Shown here piece by piece: positions 1 to 8,799 of a stretch of DNA of 18,018 nucleotides. The notes under the pieces were generated by a model, which ran no database searches, was not told the origin of the DNA, and saw only the letters and a program-made list of their open reading frames with translations. Origin of the DNA: Ornithomonoglobus_A sp045537455 (GTDB lineage: Bacteria; Bacillota; Clostridia; UBA1381); the NCBI GenBank assembly GCA_045537455.1, contig JAZSPM010000009.1, positions 1 to 18,018 on the forward strand. Reading direction: 5' to 3'. Within the stretch, counting starts at the first letter, position 1. Each line of letters opens with the position of its first letter. The translations under genes were made by a program, and so were the position numbers.

Positions 1-150
1 TTTTTGTCGATGGTAAAATTCAATTTGTTCTTGAGTTTCTCACCATCGGCTCATTATTTTAAGCATTGTTTTGACATCGCTGTCAAGGGTGACGGTAGTT
101 TTTTGCATACTTTATTTTTCATATGTTACTTTACACTACCCACTGTGGTC

Positions 151-178
151 AAAAAAAGGCTGTAAAAAAGCAACCTTT
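151..178 (-). terminator. Probable intrinsic terminator of the leftward pfkA unit
   Basis: Read on the minus strand, AAAGGTTG (178-171) pairs with CAGCCTTT (162-155) around an 8-nt loop, with one G-U pair. The right arm runs into a T-tract (157-151). It lies about 115 nt past the pfkA stop and no better stem-plus-T-tract occurs before it. The stem is modest, so this is a moderate-confidence call. Confidence 0.45.
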
Positions 179-199
179 CGGACAGTCGAGTACGCCTTT

Positions 200-257
200 C
201 CCTACATAATTTGTACCGTTAATACAAATTGTAGGGTGCGGCGGTTTCCGACGCACC
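200..257. repeat. Paired palindromes, probable interspersed repeat
   Basis: Two adjacent inverted repeats lie between pfkA and the window edge. The first pairs CCCTACATAATTTGTA (200-215) with TACAAATTGTAGGG (223-236), apart from a 2-base insertion in the left arm. The second is a GC-rich hairpin, GGTGCG-g-CGG / CCG-a-CGCACC (235-257), with a TTT loop and one internal mismatch. The composition is GC-richer than the flanks. No T-tract follows on either strand, so it is not a canonical terminator. Short hairpin repeats of this kind are often scattered through clostridial genomes; that it is repeated here is inference. The rest of 1-293 shows only minor hairpins (arms 8-14/42-48 and 71-76/81-86) and no convincing gene. 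Confidence 0.5.
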
Positions 258-293
258 GTTAAACATTACTTTTTTACTGCCCTCTAATATTTG

Positions 294-1268
294 TTATATA
301 GCAAGCTTCTTTGCAAGCTCTATCATATGAGGTGAAACAGTCTTTTTCATTGCAAGACCTTCCTCAATGTCTATATCAGTAATCTGACTGTTCTGTACGC
401 AAACTATTCTGTTCTGCTTTCCTTCAAGCAACAGCTCAACAGCCTTTGCACCCATTTCTGAAGCAATAACACGGTCTTTTACTGTCGGGCTTCCGCCTCT
501 CTGAACGTGACCAAGTATTGTTGCTCTTGATTCAATTCCTGTTTTCTTTTCTATTTCCTTAGCGATATCAGCCGCTCCGCCGATACCCTCTGCAACAACT
601 ACGATTGCATGACGCTTACCTCTTTGCTTACTCTCAAGGATTGGACGAAGAACATCGTCATCAAAATTCCATTCCTTTTCAGGTACAAGAACAACGTCTG
701 CACCACAGGCAATTCCACTCTCAAGCGCAATATATCCTGCTGATCTTCCCATAACCTCAATTACAGAACATCTGTCGTGTGACTGAGTTGTATCTCTCAA
801 TCTGTCAACAGCATCCATAACAGTATTTAAGCAAGTATCGTATCCTATAGTATATTCACTACAGCTTATATCATTATCTATTGTACCCGGCAATGCTATT
901 GTAGGCAGACCCGATGCACACAAATCCTTAGCACCTCTGAATGAGCCGTCGCCACCGATTACGACAAGACCGTCAAGTCCGAACACCTTTGCAACATTAA
1001 CAGCCTTATCTACACCCGACTGCTCCTTGAATTCAAGACATCTTGCTGTCTGAAGGAATGTACCTCCTCTTTGCATAATTGACGATACATCTCTTGCTTC
1101 AAGACGTTCAAGGTCTCCGTTTATAAGACCGTTATATCCTCTTTTTACTCCGTAAACCTCTAATCCGTAATAAACACCCGTTCTTACTACTGCACGTATT
1201 GCAGAGTTCATACCCGGAGCGTCACCACCGCTTGTCAATACGCCTATCTTTTTTACATTTCTCTCCAT
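294..1268 (-). CDS. pfkA: ATP-dependent 6-phosphofructokinase
   Basis: PfkA phosphorylates fructose-6-phosphate to fructose-1,6-bisphosphate, the committed step of glycolysis, in the cytoplasm. The 324-residue product matches the usual length of about 320. Visible motifs are GGDAPGMN (14-21), the nucleotide-loop GGDGS (105-109), PGTIDND (127-133) with catalytic Asp131, and GGSPTVKDR near 258-266. Glycines within GGDGS and in PGT, where PPi-dependent enzymes carry Asp and Lys, indicate ATP rather than pyrophosphate as donor. I chose the ATG at 1268 because TCCTCC on the plus strand (1276-1281; GGAGGA on the coding strand) sits 7 nt upstream. An in-frame GTG at 1283 overlaps that ribosome site and is less likely. 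It is preceded by the 62-codon gene and probably shares its transcript. Confidence 0.97.
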   Translation of the reverse strand: MERNVKKIGVLTSGGDAPGMNSAIRAVVRTGVYYGLEVYGVKRGYNGLINGDLERLEARDVSSIMQRGGTFLQTARCLEFKEQSGVDKAVNVAKVFGLDGLVVIGGDGSFRGAKDLCASGLPTIALPGTIDNDISCSEYTIGYDTCLNTVMDAVDRLRDTTQSHDRCSVIEVMGRSAGYIALESGIACGADVVLVPEKEWNFDDDVLRPILESKQRGKRHAIVVVAEGIGGAADIAKEIEKKTGIESRATILGHVQRGGSPTVKDRVIASEMGAKAVELLLEGKQNRIVCVQNSQITDIDIEEGLAMKKTVSPHMIELAKKLAI

Positions 1269-1343
1269 ATTATTATCCTCCACATAGAATTTATTAAAAT
1301 TCCTTTGTATATATTTTATTTCTCTCTTTTAAATTTTTTACTA

Positions 1344-1532
1344 TTAAAACAGCTCGTTCTCGATTATTAAATCCTGAGCCTGAGCAAGCTCACTCTGAGG
1401 TACAAGAACTTCAAAACAGTTCTGTTCTTTATCTGTACAGCGGAGCTTTGATATTATTTCATTTCCATCCAATACACTAACGAGCTTTTCGGCGTGTTCT
1501 TTATTTGCCGATACATAAACTACAATCCACAT
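1344..1532 (-). CDS. Small conserved protein upstream of pfkA, DUF2007-like
   Basis: A 62-residue protein with no signal peptide or membrane segment. It begins with a beta-strand-like WIVVYVSA, then a helix rich in charged residues (about 10-21), and ends with FEVLVPQSELAQAQDLI, in which a V-P-x-S/D-x-x-x-A pattern resembles the C-terminal part of DUF2007 'putative signal transducing' domains. That resemblance is by eye and the function is unknown. The start is supported by GAGGAG 4 nt before the ATG. It lies between dnaE (139 bp upstream) and pfkA (75 bp downstream), all on the minus strand. I recall a similar small frame between dnaE and pfkA in other Clostridia, so it is likely a real gene, possibly linked to glycolytic control (inference). 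Confidence 0.75.
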   Translation of the reverse strand: MWIVVYVSANKEHAEKLVSVLDGNEIISKLRCTDKEQNCFEVLVPQSELAQAQDLIIENELF

Positions 1533-1587
1533 AAAACTCCTCTATTATTTACTTTTAACTCTTTCCCTTATTTTTGTACATATTATA

Positions 1588-1616
1588 ATAATATATCATT
1601 TTCAAATAAATTGCAA
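1588..1616 (-). promoter_or_regulatory. Candidate sigma-A promoter for the 62-codon gene and pfkA
   Basis: On the minus strand, TTGCAA (1616-1611) is followed after 17 nt by TATTAT (1593-1588). A perfect TATAAT also lies just downstream (1587-1582) but has no good -35 at the right distance. It lies in the only sizeable gap of the leftward block. The region is very AT-rich, so chance matches are likely. No terminator is visible between dnaE and this point, so readthrough from the upstream operon is also possible. Confidence 0.4.
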
Positions 1617-1671
1617 GAGCAAATTACGAATAATTTATGTGTCTTACAGATACTTATTTTGTATATTTTTA

Positions 1672-4600
1672 CTATTTTATACGTATATTTTCCTCTCCGA
1701 AGATACTTTTGAGGTCTGCAAGTGCAGATGCAGTATTATTAAACCACAGTCTTTTAGGTACAGCCGACATCTTTTTTGTATCCTCAAAGAAGAGTCTGAC
1801 CTCCATATCACCCTGATACGGTGCAAGACTTTCTTCTACCTCTTTCAGGATTTCCGCAGTCCTCTCAGGCAGCTTTATATAAAGTCTCTGAGGCTCTGTC
1901 GCTTTTTGCTCTGCAAGAGCTGTTTCAATAAGCGAAAAGCTCTCGGCAAGAAGCTTCGGTTCTTCGTCCTCTCTGAGGCTTACTCTGCCCTTTACGCACA
2001 CAATCTCATTTTCAATAAGAATAGGAGAATAAGTTCCCAAAACCTTAGGGAACACTATACATTCCACACTTCCGAAAGTATCCTCAAGCCCCAAAAATGC
2101 CATCTGAGAATTCGAACGTGTCGTCTTATTCTTTCTTGATGCAATAGAAGCACATATTACAATATTATCCTCATCCTTCAGACCATTGGGATTATGAACA
2201 TACACTCCGTCCTCATCACGCTGTACACTCGACAGTATATCCCCTATATTATGCTTTGTCAATTTTTTGATTTTATCCGTATATTCCTCCATAGGATGCC
2301 CCGAAAAGTACATTCCTATAGACTGTTTTTCTAATTTTAAAAGCTCTTTTTTATCAAGCTCGGGAATATCCGGAAACTCCATTTCAGGCTCTTCCTCTAC
2401 CGTATCAAACAATGACATCTGACCTGCAACATTATCACGGGCATTCTTTGATATTCCCTCCAAAGCACGCTCATAAACCGCCAGCAGCTGCGAACGCTTA
2501 ACGCCCATTGAATCAAATGCACCGCAGTATATAAGTCCCTCCAATGCACGCCTGTTCATATCAAAGCCTGCCGTTCTGTCAAGGAAATCAGAAAAGCTTT
2601 TATATTCGCCGTTTCTCTCCCTCTCCTCAACAATTCTCTGTATAACCGCATGACCTACATTCTTTATTGCACCCATTCCGAAGCGTATTCCGTTACCCTC
2701 AACAGTAAAGCTTGTTCCGCTTTTATTAACATCAGGCGGTAATCTGTCTATATTCATCTGACGGCAATTTTCAATATAGTGATTTATTTTATCCATGTCG
2801 TCAATGCTTGAAATAAGCGAAGCCATGTATTCAACAGGATAAAATGTTTTTAAATACGCAGTCTGATATGTTACAAATGCATATGCCGCTGCATGGGATT
2901 TATTAAATGCATAATTCGCAAAATCATTGATTTCATCAAATATTGCAATAGCTGTCTGCTCACTGATTCCGTTTTTAATACAGCCCGGGATTTCGCCGTC
3001 ATCAGAGCCGTAAATAAAGTTCTGACGTTCAATCTTCATTGCATCCGCTTTCTTTTTACTGATTGTACGACGCATTGAATCAGCCTTACCAAGTGAATAT
3101 CCCGCAAGGTTTCTTACAATTTCAAGAACCTGCTCCTGATACACCATACAGCCGTAGGTTACATTCAGTGTCTGTTCAAGCAACGGATGCTTATATGTTA
3201 CCTCATCAGGATGCTTTTTGTTATTAATGTATCTTGGAATCTGTTCCATTGGTCCCGGACGGTACAATGCAATACCGGCTATTATGTCCTCAAGTGAGTC
3301 AGGCTTTAATTCCTGCATAAACGACTGCATTCCCGGACTTTCCATCTGGAACACTCCGTCGGTATTTCCCGACGAAATCAAATCAAATACTTCTCTTTTA
3401 CTATAATCTATAGTATCAAGGTCAATTTTTACACCTCTTGTTTTTTCAATAATATTAACTGCATTTTCAATAACCGTCAGATTTCGTAGTCCAAGAAAAT
3501 CCATTTTTAAAAGTCCAAGATTTTCAACAGTATCCTTTGTAAACTGAGTAGTTACAAAATTATCCTTATTAATTGCAAGAGGCAGATAATTAACTATCGG
3601 CTCTCCCGTTATAACCACACCTGCCGCATGAGTTGATGAATGACGCGGCAAGCCCTCAAGTGCCTGTGAGGTGTCAATCAGCTCCTTAACTTTTACGTCA
3701 TTATCGTATGCCGCTTTTAATTCTCCCGACACCTGCAAAGCACGCTCAATAGTTATATTAAGCTCATTTGGCACAAGCTTTGCAACCTTATCAACATCGC
3801 CGTAAGGCATATTAAGAGTTCTGCCGACATCACGTATGGCAAGCTTTGCTTTCATCGTACCGAATGTGACAATCTGTGCAACATTATTTTCGCCGTATTT
3901 ACGGACAACATAATCTATAACCTTTTGTCTGCCCTCAGGTGCAAAGTCTATATCAATATCAGGCATTGACACACGCTCGGGGTTTAAAAATCTTTCAAAA
4001 ATAAGCGTATATTTTATCGGGTCTATACTTGTTATCTCCAAACAGTAGGAAACTATACTTCCTGCAGCACTCCCTCGACCGGGACCTACCATAACACCGT
4101 TATTTCTTGCAAAATGAATAAAATCCCATACAATAAGGAAGTAATCCACAAAGCCCATATTATTTATTACACCAAGCTCATAATCAAGACGTTCTTTCAG
4201 CTCGTCTGACGGATTTCCGTAGCGTTTTTTTAAGCCCGCCTCACAAAGCTCACGCAGATACTCCGATGCAGTTTTTCCGTCAGGCACATCAAAAGCAGGA
4301 AGATGACGTGTATCAAAGTCAAATTCCACATTACATCTCTGAGCTATTTTTTCTGTATTTTCTACCGCCTCAGGAGCAAATGAAAACAGCTCCGCCATTT
4401 CCTCAGGCGACTTTATATAAAATTCCTCTGTTTCAAATTTCATACGGTTCGGGTCATCGACCGTCTTTTCCATCTGAATACACATAAGTACATCCTGATA
4501 CCTTGCATCGGACTTTAATATATAATGTGCATCATTTGTTGCCGCAAGCCCCACTCCCAATTCCTTTGAAAGCTTTACAAGAAGCGGTAAAATCTGTTTT

Positions 4601-5148
4601 TGTTCAGCAAGACCGTGATCCTGAATTTCTATAAAATAATTATCCTTACCAAAAATTTCTATATATTTCTCAGCAATCTGCTTTGCACCCTCATAATCAT
4701 CAGCAAGCAGTCTTTTTGGAACCTCGCCCGCCACGCACGCAGACAACGCAATAAGCCCCTCGCTATGCTCCTTTAAAAGCTCAAAATCAATTCTTGGTTT
4801 ATAGTAAAAGCCTTCAATATGTCCCATACTGACAAGATATATAAGATTTTGATAGCCCGTCTGATTTTCCGCAAGCAAAATCAGATGGCTTGTTTTATTA
4901 TCCACGCCGTGAATTTTGTCAAATCTGCTTCCGGGTGCCATATATACCTCACAACCTATGACAGGATGTATGCCCTCAGCCTTACAGGCACGGTAAAAAT
5001 CCACGACGCCGTACATACTGCCGTGGTCTGTTATGGCACAGGAGGTCATTCCAAGCTCCTTTACCCTTTTAACAAGCTTTTTTATGTCCGAAGCACCGTC
5101 AAGCAGACTATACTCCGTATGTGTATGAAGATGACAAAATTGAGGCAT
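1672..5148 (-). CDS. dnaE: DNA polymerase III subunit alpha, DnaE type
   Basis: Replicative DNA polymerase catalytic subunit, 1158 residues, full length. An N-terminal PHP domain (about 1-210) keeps a plausible complete metal set: H8, H10, D41, H42, E67, H88, C138, D206 and H208. The polymerase core carries GPGRGSAAGS (355-364) and MPDIDIDF (395-402), with catalytic Asp399 and Asp401, and a third aspartate at Asp550 in KMDFLGL. A helix-hairpin-helix region (about 800-880) is followed by QMSLF (910-914), a canonical beta-clamp binding pentapeptide, and an OB fold (about 996-1080). No inserted exonuclease domain is present, so it is DnaE, not PolC; I cannot separate the DnaE1 and DnaE3 subtypes by eye. 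The start has AAGGAG about 8 nt upstream. It is the last gene of the hprK-led operon, 19 nt after whiA. No intein or frameshift is seen. Confidence 0.97.
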   Translation of the reverse strand: MPQFCHLHTHTEYSLLDGASDIKKLVKRVKELGMTSCAITDHGSMYGVVDFYRACKAEGIHPVIGCEVYMAPGSRFDKIHGVDNKTSHLILLAENQTGYQNLIYLVSMGHIEGFYYKPRIDFELLKEHSEGLIALSACVAGEVPKRLLADDYEGAKQIAEKYIEIFGKDNYFIEIQDHGLAEQKQILPLLVKLSKELGVGLAATNDAHYILKSDARYQDVLMCIQMEKTVDDPNRMKFETEEFYIKSPEEMAELFSFAPEAVENTEKIAQRCNVEFDFDTRHLPAFDVPDGKTASEYLRELCEAGLKKRYGNPSDELKERLDYELGVINNMGFVDYFLIVWDFIHFARNNGVMVGPGRGSAAGSIVSYCLEITSIDPIKYTLIFERFLNPERVSMPDIDIDFAPEGRQKVIDYVVRKYGENNVAQIVTFGTMKAKLAIRDVGRTLNMPYGDVDKVAKLVPNELNITIERALQVSGELKAAYDNDVKVKELIDTSQALEGLPRHSSTHAAGVVITGEPIVNYLPLAINKDNFVTTQFTKDTVENLGLLKMDFLGLRNLTVIENAVNIIEKTRGVKIDLDTIDYSKREVFDLISSGNTDGVFQMESPGMQSFMQELKPDSLEDIIAGIALYRPGPMEQIPRYINNKKHPDEVTYKHPLLEQTLNVTYGCMVYQEQVLEIVRNLAGYSLGKADSMRRTISKKKADAMKIERQNFIYGSDDGEIPGCIKNGISEQTAIAIFDEINDFANYAFNKSHAAAYAFVTYQTAYLKTFYPVEYMASLISSIDDMDKINHYIENCRQMNIDRLPPDVNKSGTSFTVEGNGIRFGMGAIKNVGHAVIQRIVEERERNGEYKSFSDFLDRTAGFDMNRRALEGLIYCGAFDSMGVKRSQLLAVYERALEGISKNARDNVAGQMSLFDTVEEEPEMEFPDIPELDKKELLKLEKQSIGMYFSGHPMEEYTDKIKKLTKHNIGDILSSVQRDEDGVYVHNPNGLKDEDNIVICASIASRKNKTTRSNSQMAFLGLEDTFGSVECIVFPKVLGTYSPILIENEIVCVKGRVSLREDEEPKLLAESFSLIETALAEQKATEPQRLYIKLPERTAEILKEVEESLAPYQGDMEVRLFFEDTKKMSAVPKRLWFNNTASALADLKSIFGEENIRIK

Positions 5149-5167
5149 CGTTTATTTCTCCTTCCCG

Positions 5168-6040
5168 TTATAGTTCCTCCGCAAATTTCAAAATCCTGTT
5201 AAGTCTGTGATTAACCCCTGATTTTCCTATAGGGGTTTCAAGGCGTTCGCCTAATTCCTTGAGGCTTTCCTCAGGATATTCAATTCTCAAATCACCAATT
5301 TCACGCAGTGTTTCCGAAAGCTTATCCCATTTACCTGCTTCTTTTATTTTTTCTATCGCCACGATATGCTTCGACGCAGCCTTTGCCATTTTATCAGCAT
5401 TTGCATTTTCGCAGTTTACACGTCGGTTTATGTTGTTTCGCATCTCCTTTTCCACCTGAATGGAATATATCTCCAAAGCCGCCATAGACGCTCCAATATA
5501 TCCTAAAATATCAGCAATATCCTCACTGCTTTTCAAATACACAACATAATCACCCTTACGTTCAACAATCCTTGTCGAAAAGCCCTGTTCATTTATCAGC
5601 TCCCCCAAAAACTGAGCTTCTTTTCTATCTCTTACACAAAATTCAAGATGATAATTTTTATTAGGGTCGGATACCGATCCGCAGCCCAAAAAGGCCCCTC
5701 TTATATAAGAAGCCTTACAGCATTCCGATTGAATTGGATTTTCATGTATAAGTGAACGAATAAAACCCGTTTCTATTTGATCAAAGATTGTTACACTGTT
5801 GTTTTTTGTACCATAATATGAACTTGCTACACCCATGTCGAAAATTTCTTTGCCAAAAATTTCGGTTATATATTTTTCAACAAGCTGTGCAACAGATCTA
5901 TTTTCAGTTGTAAATGCCAACATCTCAAAGTTAGCAATCTGTGATGTTCTTAAAAGACCTGCAATCTCTGCATCAATACATTTTCCGCACTGAAAATCAA
6001 TAGTACACAGCTTTTCCTTTATGTCAGAAGAAAAAGACAT
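5168..6040 (-). CDS. whiA: WhiA-family DNA-binding protein
   Basis: WhiA is a DNA-binding protein built from a LAGLIDADG-endonuclease-like N-terminal half without nuclease function and a C-terminal helix-turn-helix. It controls sporulation-septation genes in actinomycetes and affects cell division and chromosome segregation in Firmicutes. Recognisable blocks are RGAFLGCGSVSDP (114-126), NRRVNCENANADK (205-217) and the C-terminal helix-turn-helix EESLKELGERLETPIGKSG (257-275). At 290 residues it is slightly shorter than the B. subtilis protein (about 316). Its ribosome site, AAAGGA, overlaps the last codons and stop of yvcK, whose TAA lies 5 nt before this ATG, so translation is probably coupled. 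dnaE follows after 19 nt. No crh/HPr-like gene follows it, unlike in B. subtilis. Confidence 0.95.
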   Translation of the reverse strand: MSFSSDIKEKLCTIDFQCGKCIDAEIAGLLRTSQIANFEMLAFTTENRSVAQLVEKYITEIFGKEIFDMGVASSYYGTKNNSVTIFDQIETGFIRSLIHENPIQSECCKASYIRGAFLGCGSVSDPNKNYHLEFCVRDRKEAQFLGELINEQGFSTRIVERKGDYVVYLKSSEDIADILGYIGASMAALEIYSIQVEKEMRNNINRRVNCENANADKMAKAASKHIVAIEKIKEAGKWDKLSETLREIGDLRIEYPEESLKELGERLETPIGKSGVNHRLNRILKFAEEL

Positions 6041-6045
6041 TTTAA

Positions 6046-7002
6046 TTAATCCTTTCCCATCAAATTGTTTACATTCATTATTACTCTTGCAAGACGGCTG
6101 AAATTATGTCTTATCTGTCCGTCCTGAACAAGCACAAGATTACCCTCAAGAAGTTTTGAGCGTGTTGTTATAAGCTCTGAATCAAGCACAACCTGATTTG
6201 CATACTGTGCCGAATATTTATCCTTCAGTTCATTTGGAACAGGTGCATTATTTGCAATTACAACATCAGCTATTCCCTTATACGAATGCTTTTCAATCGC
6301 TTCAAGATGGTCATTTACGCTGTAACCTTCAGTTTCACCGGGCTGCTCCATTATGTTACACACAAAAATTTTAACAGCAGAGCTTTTATGTATTGCGTCA
6401 ACCACGCCGTCAACAAGAAAGTTCGGTATAATACTTGTATACAGGCTACCCGGGCCCATAACAATAATATCCGCCTCGCCTATCGCCCTCACAACCTCAT
6501 CAATCGCTTTTGCACCCGGTGTAAGAAACACAGTTTCAATTTTATTATTTTCCCTGTGAATTCCTATTTTGCTTTCACCCGATATTACTGTTCCATCTGA
6601 AAGACACGCATTCAGAACAACACTCTCATTAGTAACCGGACACACCCTCCCTACAACGCCTGCCATCTTGCAGAATCGTCTGACGGCAGTTTCAAATGTA
6701 GGCGACATATCATTTATCGCCGCAAGAACTATATTGCCGAGACTGTGACCATCAAATGTACCGCACTTGAATCTGAAGTTAAAGATTTCTCCCAGCTCCG
6801 GGTCAATATTTGCCAATGCACTTACACAGTTTCGTACATCTCCCGGCGGAAGCATATCATAATCTTCTCTAAGGATACCCGATGAACCCCCATCATCAGC
6901 TACCGTTACAACCGCTGTAACATTTTCCGTATGGTGGCGTAGACCTCTGAGCATTGTGGAAAGCCCCGTTCCGCCGCCTATAGCTACAATTTTTTCATTC
7001 AC
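6046..7002 (-). CDS. yvcK: YvcK/CofD-like UDP-GlcNAc-binding regulator
   Basis: Member of the YvcK (GlmR) branch of the CofD-like superfamily, 318 residues. Family members bind UDP-GlcNAc and are needed for cell-wall precursor supply and growth on gluconeogenic carbon. Visible motifs are GGGTG (9-13), VADDGGSSG (34-42), PPGDVRNC (52-59), GHSLGN (85-90) and MGPGSLYTSIIPN in the second half. These are the conserved nucleotide-sugar-binding blocks of YvcK rather than of the F420 enzyme CofD, and no F420 genes are nearby. The start is GTG at 7002, with AAAGGGG 9 nt upstream; an overlapping ATG one base further in is out of frame and meets a stop. It sits 30 nt after rapZ and 5 nt before whiA, the classic Firmicutes order rapZ-yvcK-whiA. 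Confidence 0.95.
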   Translation of the reverse strand: MNEKIVAIGGGTGLSTMLRGLRHHTENVTAVVTVADDGGSSGILREDYDMLPPGDVRNCVSALANIDPELGEIFNFRFKCGTFDGHSLGNIVLAAINDMSPTFETAVRRFCKMAGVVGRVCPVTNESVVLNACLSDGTVISGESKIGIHRENNKIETVFLTPGAKAIDEVVRAIGEADIIVMGPGSLYTSIIPNFLVDGVVDAIHKSSAVKIFVCNIMEQPGETEGYSVNDHLEAIEKHSYKGIADVVIANNAPVPNELKDKYSAQYANQVVLDSELITTRSKLLEGNLVLVQDGQIRHNFSRLARVIMNVNNLMGKD

Positions 7003-7032
7003 AGCCGTGAACCCCTTTCATAACTCCCTTCG

Positions 7033-7887
7033 TTATTCTCTTCCGATATCTCTGTAATTCAAATTTACATTATATCCAAGCCCCTCAAGATACTCTCCGA
7101 GCTTGTTTGCCATGGTGACGCTTCTGTGCTTACCCCCTGTACAACCAATCGCTACAGTAAGCTCACCTTTACCTTCCTCAATGTACAGAGGAACAAGATA
7201 TTCCATCATATCATTAAGCTTTTCCATAAACCCAACCGCAGTAGGAAAGCTCATAACGTAATCCTGAACCTCTTTATCATTACCTGTTTTCGGCTTTAAT
7301 TCGTCAATATAAAATGGATTCGGGAAGCACCTTACATCAAACACTAAATCCGCATCCATCGGCGTTCCATATTTAAACCCGAACGCCATTACATTTATTT
7401 CTATACCCTCGGCATCCTTAGGTGTAAAAAGCTCCTTTACTTTTTCAGTAAGCTCATTATTTTTAAGCCCCGAGGTATCTATAACATAATCCGCTTCCGT
7501 AAGAAGCTTAGATAAAATCTGACGCTCCTCACGAATTGATTCAAGCAACCCCTTTGGATTATCAAGAGGATGCGATCGCCTTGTTTCTTTATATCGCTTT
7601 ACAAGCGTTTCATCATCTGCATTCAAAAACAGCAATTTTACATCATAATTGCTTTTTTTCAGTTCTAAAAACCGTTCAATAAGCTGACCTATCATGTCAC
7701 CCACACGAATATCAACAACTATAGCAACATTATTGAACTTTCCGTTAGCGAATGTAAGCATCTCCGTAAACTTTGGAATAAGCATAGGAGGCATATTATC
7801 TATACAGAAAAAACCCATATCCTCCATTGACCTTATTACCCTTGTTTTACCGGAACCCGACATTCCCGTTACTATTGTAATCTGCAT
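7033..7887 (-). CDS. rapZ: RapZ/YvcJ-family nucleotide-binding protein
   Basis: P-loop protein of 284 residues. In enterobacteria RapZ senses glucosamine-6-phosphate and adapts RNase E to the GlmZ small RNA. In Firmicutes the ortholog YvcJ hydrolyses GTP and its RNA role is less clear. Walker A is GMSGSGKT (8-15), followed by the family signature FFCIDNMPPML (26-36). The C-terminal domain shows the conserved block GFKYGTPMDADLVFDVR (about 170-186) and GCTGGKHRS (about 248-256). The ATG at 7887 has GGAAGG about 8 nt upstream. It lies 17 nt after murB and 30 nt before yvcK, within the same operon. The older family name is UPF0042. Confidence 0.95.
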   Translation of the reverse strand: MQITIVTGMSGSGKTRVIRSMEDMGFFCIDNMPPMLIPKFTEMLTFANGKFNNVAIVVDIRVGDMIGQLIERFLELKKSNYDVKLLFLNADDETLVKRYKETRRSHPLDNPKGLLESIREERQILSKLLTEADYVIDTSGLKNNELTEKVKELFTPKDAEGIEINVMAFGFKYGTPMDADLVFDVRCFPNPFYIDELKPKTGNDKEVQDYVMSFPTAVGFMEKLNDMMEYLVPLYIEEGKGELTVAIGCTGGKHRSVTMANKLGEYLEGLGYNVNLNYRDIGRE

Positions 7888-7904
7888 CTTACACCTTCCT
7901 GAAT

Positions 7905-8795
7905 CTATTGCTCACCTATCAGCCTTACCTCCGGCTCAAGACGAACTCCAAATTTTTCTTTAACCGTATCCTGAATATATTTTATCAGGCTCAAAACATC
8001 CTCCGCTGTTGCATCGCCCTTGTTCACCACAAAGCCTGCGTGCTTTTCGCTTACCTGTGCACCGCCTATTGAATACCCCATAAGACCGCAGTCCTGAATA
8101 AGCTTACCTGCAAAATAGCCATCAGGCCTTTTAAAGGTACTTCCTGCCGACGGCATCGCAAGCGGCTGTTTATCGCTTCTGCGTTTATTGTAATCCTGCA
8201 TTGCTGATTTTATTTCTTCATAATTACCCTTTTTCAGCTTCATAACACATGAAAGTATCACATACTCGCCTGTTTCAAACATACTGTGGCGATAAGAAAA
8301 ATCAAGCTCATCAGGGTATGCTGTTTTGATATCTCCGTTTTTATCAACATACGTCACACTCTCAACTATGTCCTTTAACTCCCCACCATAGGCACCGGCA
8401 TTCATATAGATACCGCCGCCGAGCGTTCCCGGAATTCCGGATAAAGTCTCAAACCCTGAAAGCTCCGCCTTTAATAATGCATTTGCCAGCCCTGACATAA
8501 GTATTCCTGCCTCGGCTATGACTGTTTCGCCGTCAATTTCTACTTTATTCATATGCTTGCTGACTTGTATAACAACTCCTCGTATACCCTTGTCACCCAC
8601 AAGCATATTTGAGCCGTTGCCCATAATCATATACGGTATATTCTTTTCCTTGCAAAACGATACCGCATCTTTTATTTCATCTATGCTCACCGCTTCTATA
8701 AATACATCCGCAGGTCCGCCGATTTTAAATGTTGTATGATTTTTCATAGGCTCATTAAAATAGACATTCTGCGCAATATTTTTTAAATTCTCCAT
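7905..8795 (-). CDS. murB: UDP-N-acetylenolpyruvoylglucosamine reductase
   Basis: MurB reduces UDP-GlcNAc-enolpyruvate to UDP-MurNAc with NADPH and FAD, the second committed step of peptidoglycan synthesis. The 296-residue protein shows the FAD-binding stretch GNGSNMLVGD (59-68), GIPGTLGG (120-127) and NAGAYGGE (132-139), SYRHSMF (167-173), SAGSTFKRP (216-224) with catalytic Ser219, and Glu289 in LEPEVRL. I prefer the ATG at 8795, because AGGAG lies about 10 nt upstream in the last codons of the preceding PHP gene. An in-frame ATG at 8813 would overlap that gene by 14 nt and has only a poorly placed ribosome site. The PHP stop TGA precedes this ATG by 4 nt, suggesting coupled translation. Its partner enzyme MurA is encoded at 11114-12391 on the other strand. 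Confidence 0.96.
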   Translation of the reverse strand: MENLKNIAQNVYFNEPMKNHTTFKIGGPADVFIEAVSIDEIKDAVSFCKEKNIPYMIMGNGSNMLVGDKGIRGVVIQVSKHMNKVEIDGETVIAEAGILMSGLANALLKAELSGFETLSGIPGTLGGGIYMNAGAYGGELKDIVESVTYVDKNGDIKTAYPDELDFSYRHSMFETGEYVILSCVMKLKKGNYEEIKSAMQDYNKRRSDKQPLAMPSAGSTFKRPDGYFAGKLIQDCGLMGYSIGGAQVSEKHAGFVVNKGDATAEDVLSLIKYIQDTVKEKFGVRLEPEVRLIGEQ

Positions 8796-8799
8796 TAAA

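Noticed and set aside
71..262. Open frame of 63 codons on the plus strand
   Set aside because: It starts at a TTG inside a hairpin, has no ribosome site, runs through the palindromic repeat and a probable terminator of the other strand, and resembles nothing known.
1269..1283. GTG start for pfkA, 5 codons upstream
   Set aside because: It overlaps the GGAGGA ribosome site that is ideally placed for the ATG at 1268, and family members start close to that ATG.
1639..2139. 166-codon plus-strand frame antisense to dnaE
   Set aside because: It is a shadow of the dnaE 3' end with no ribosome site and atypical composition; dnaE is unambiguous there.
5168..6040. Homing endonuclease because of the LAGLIDADG-like fold
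   Set aside because: The C-terminal helix-turn-helix, the family blocks and the yvcK neighbour identify WhiA, whose LAGLIDADG-like domain is not a nuclease.
6046..7002. F420 biosynthesis CofD transferase
   Set aside because: The rapZ-yvcK-whiA context and the DDGGSSG/PPGDVRNC motifs fit YvcK; no F420 genes are present.
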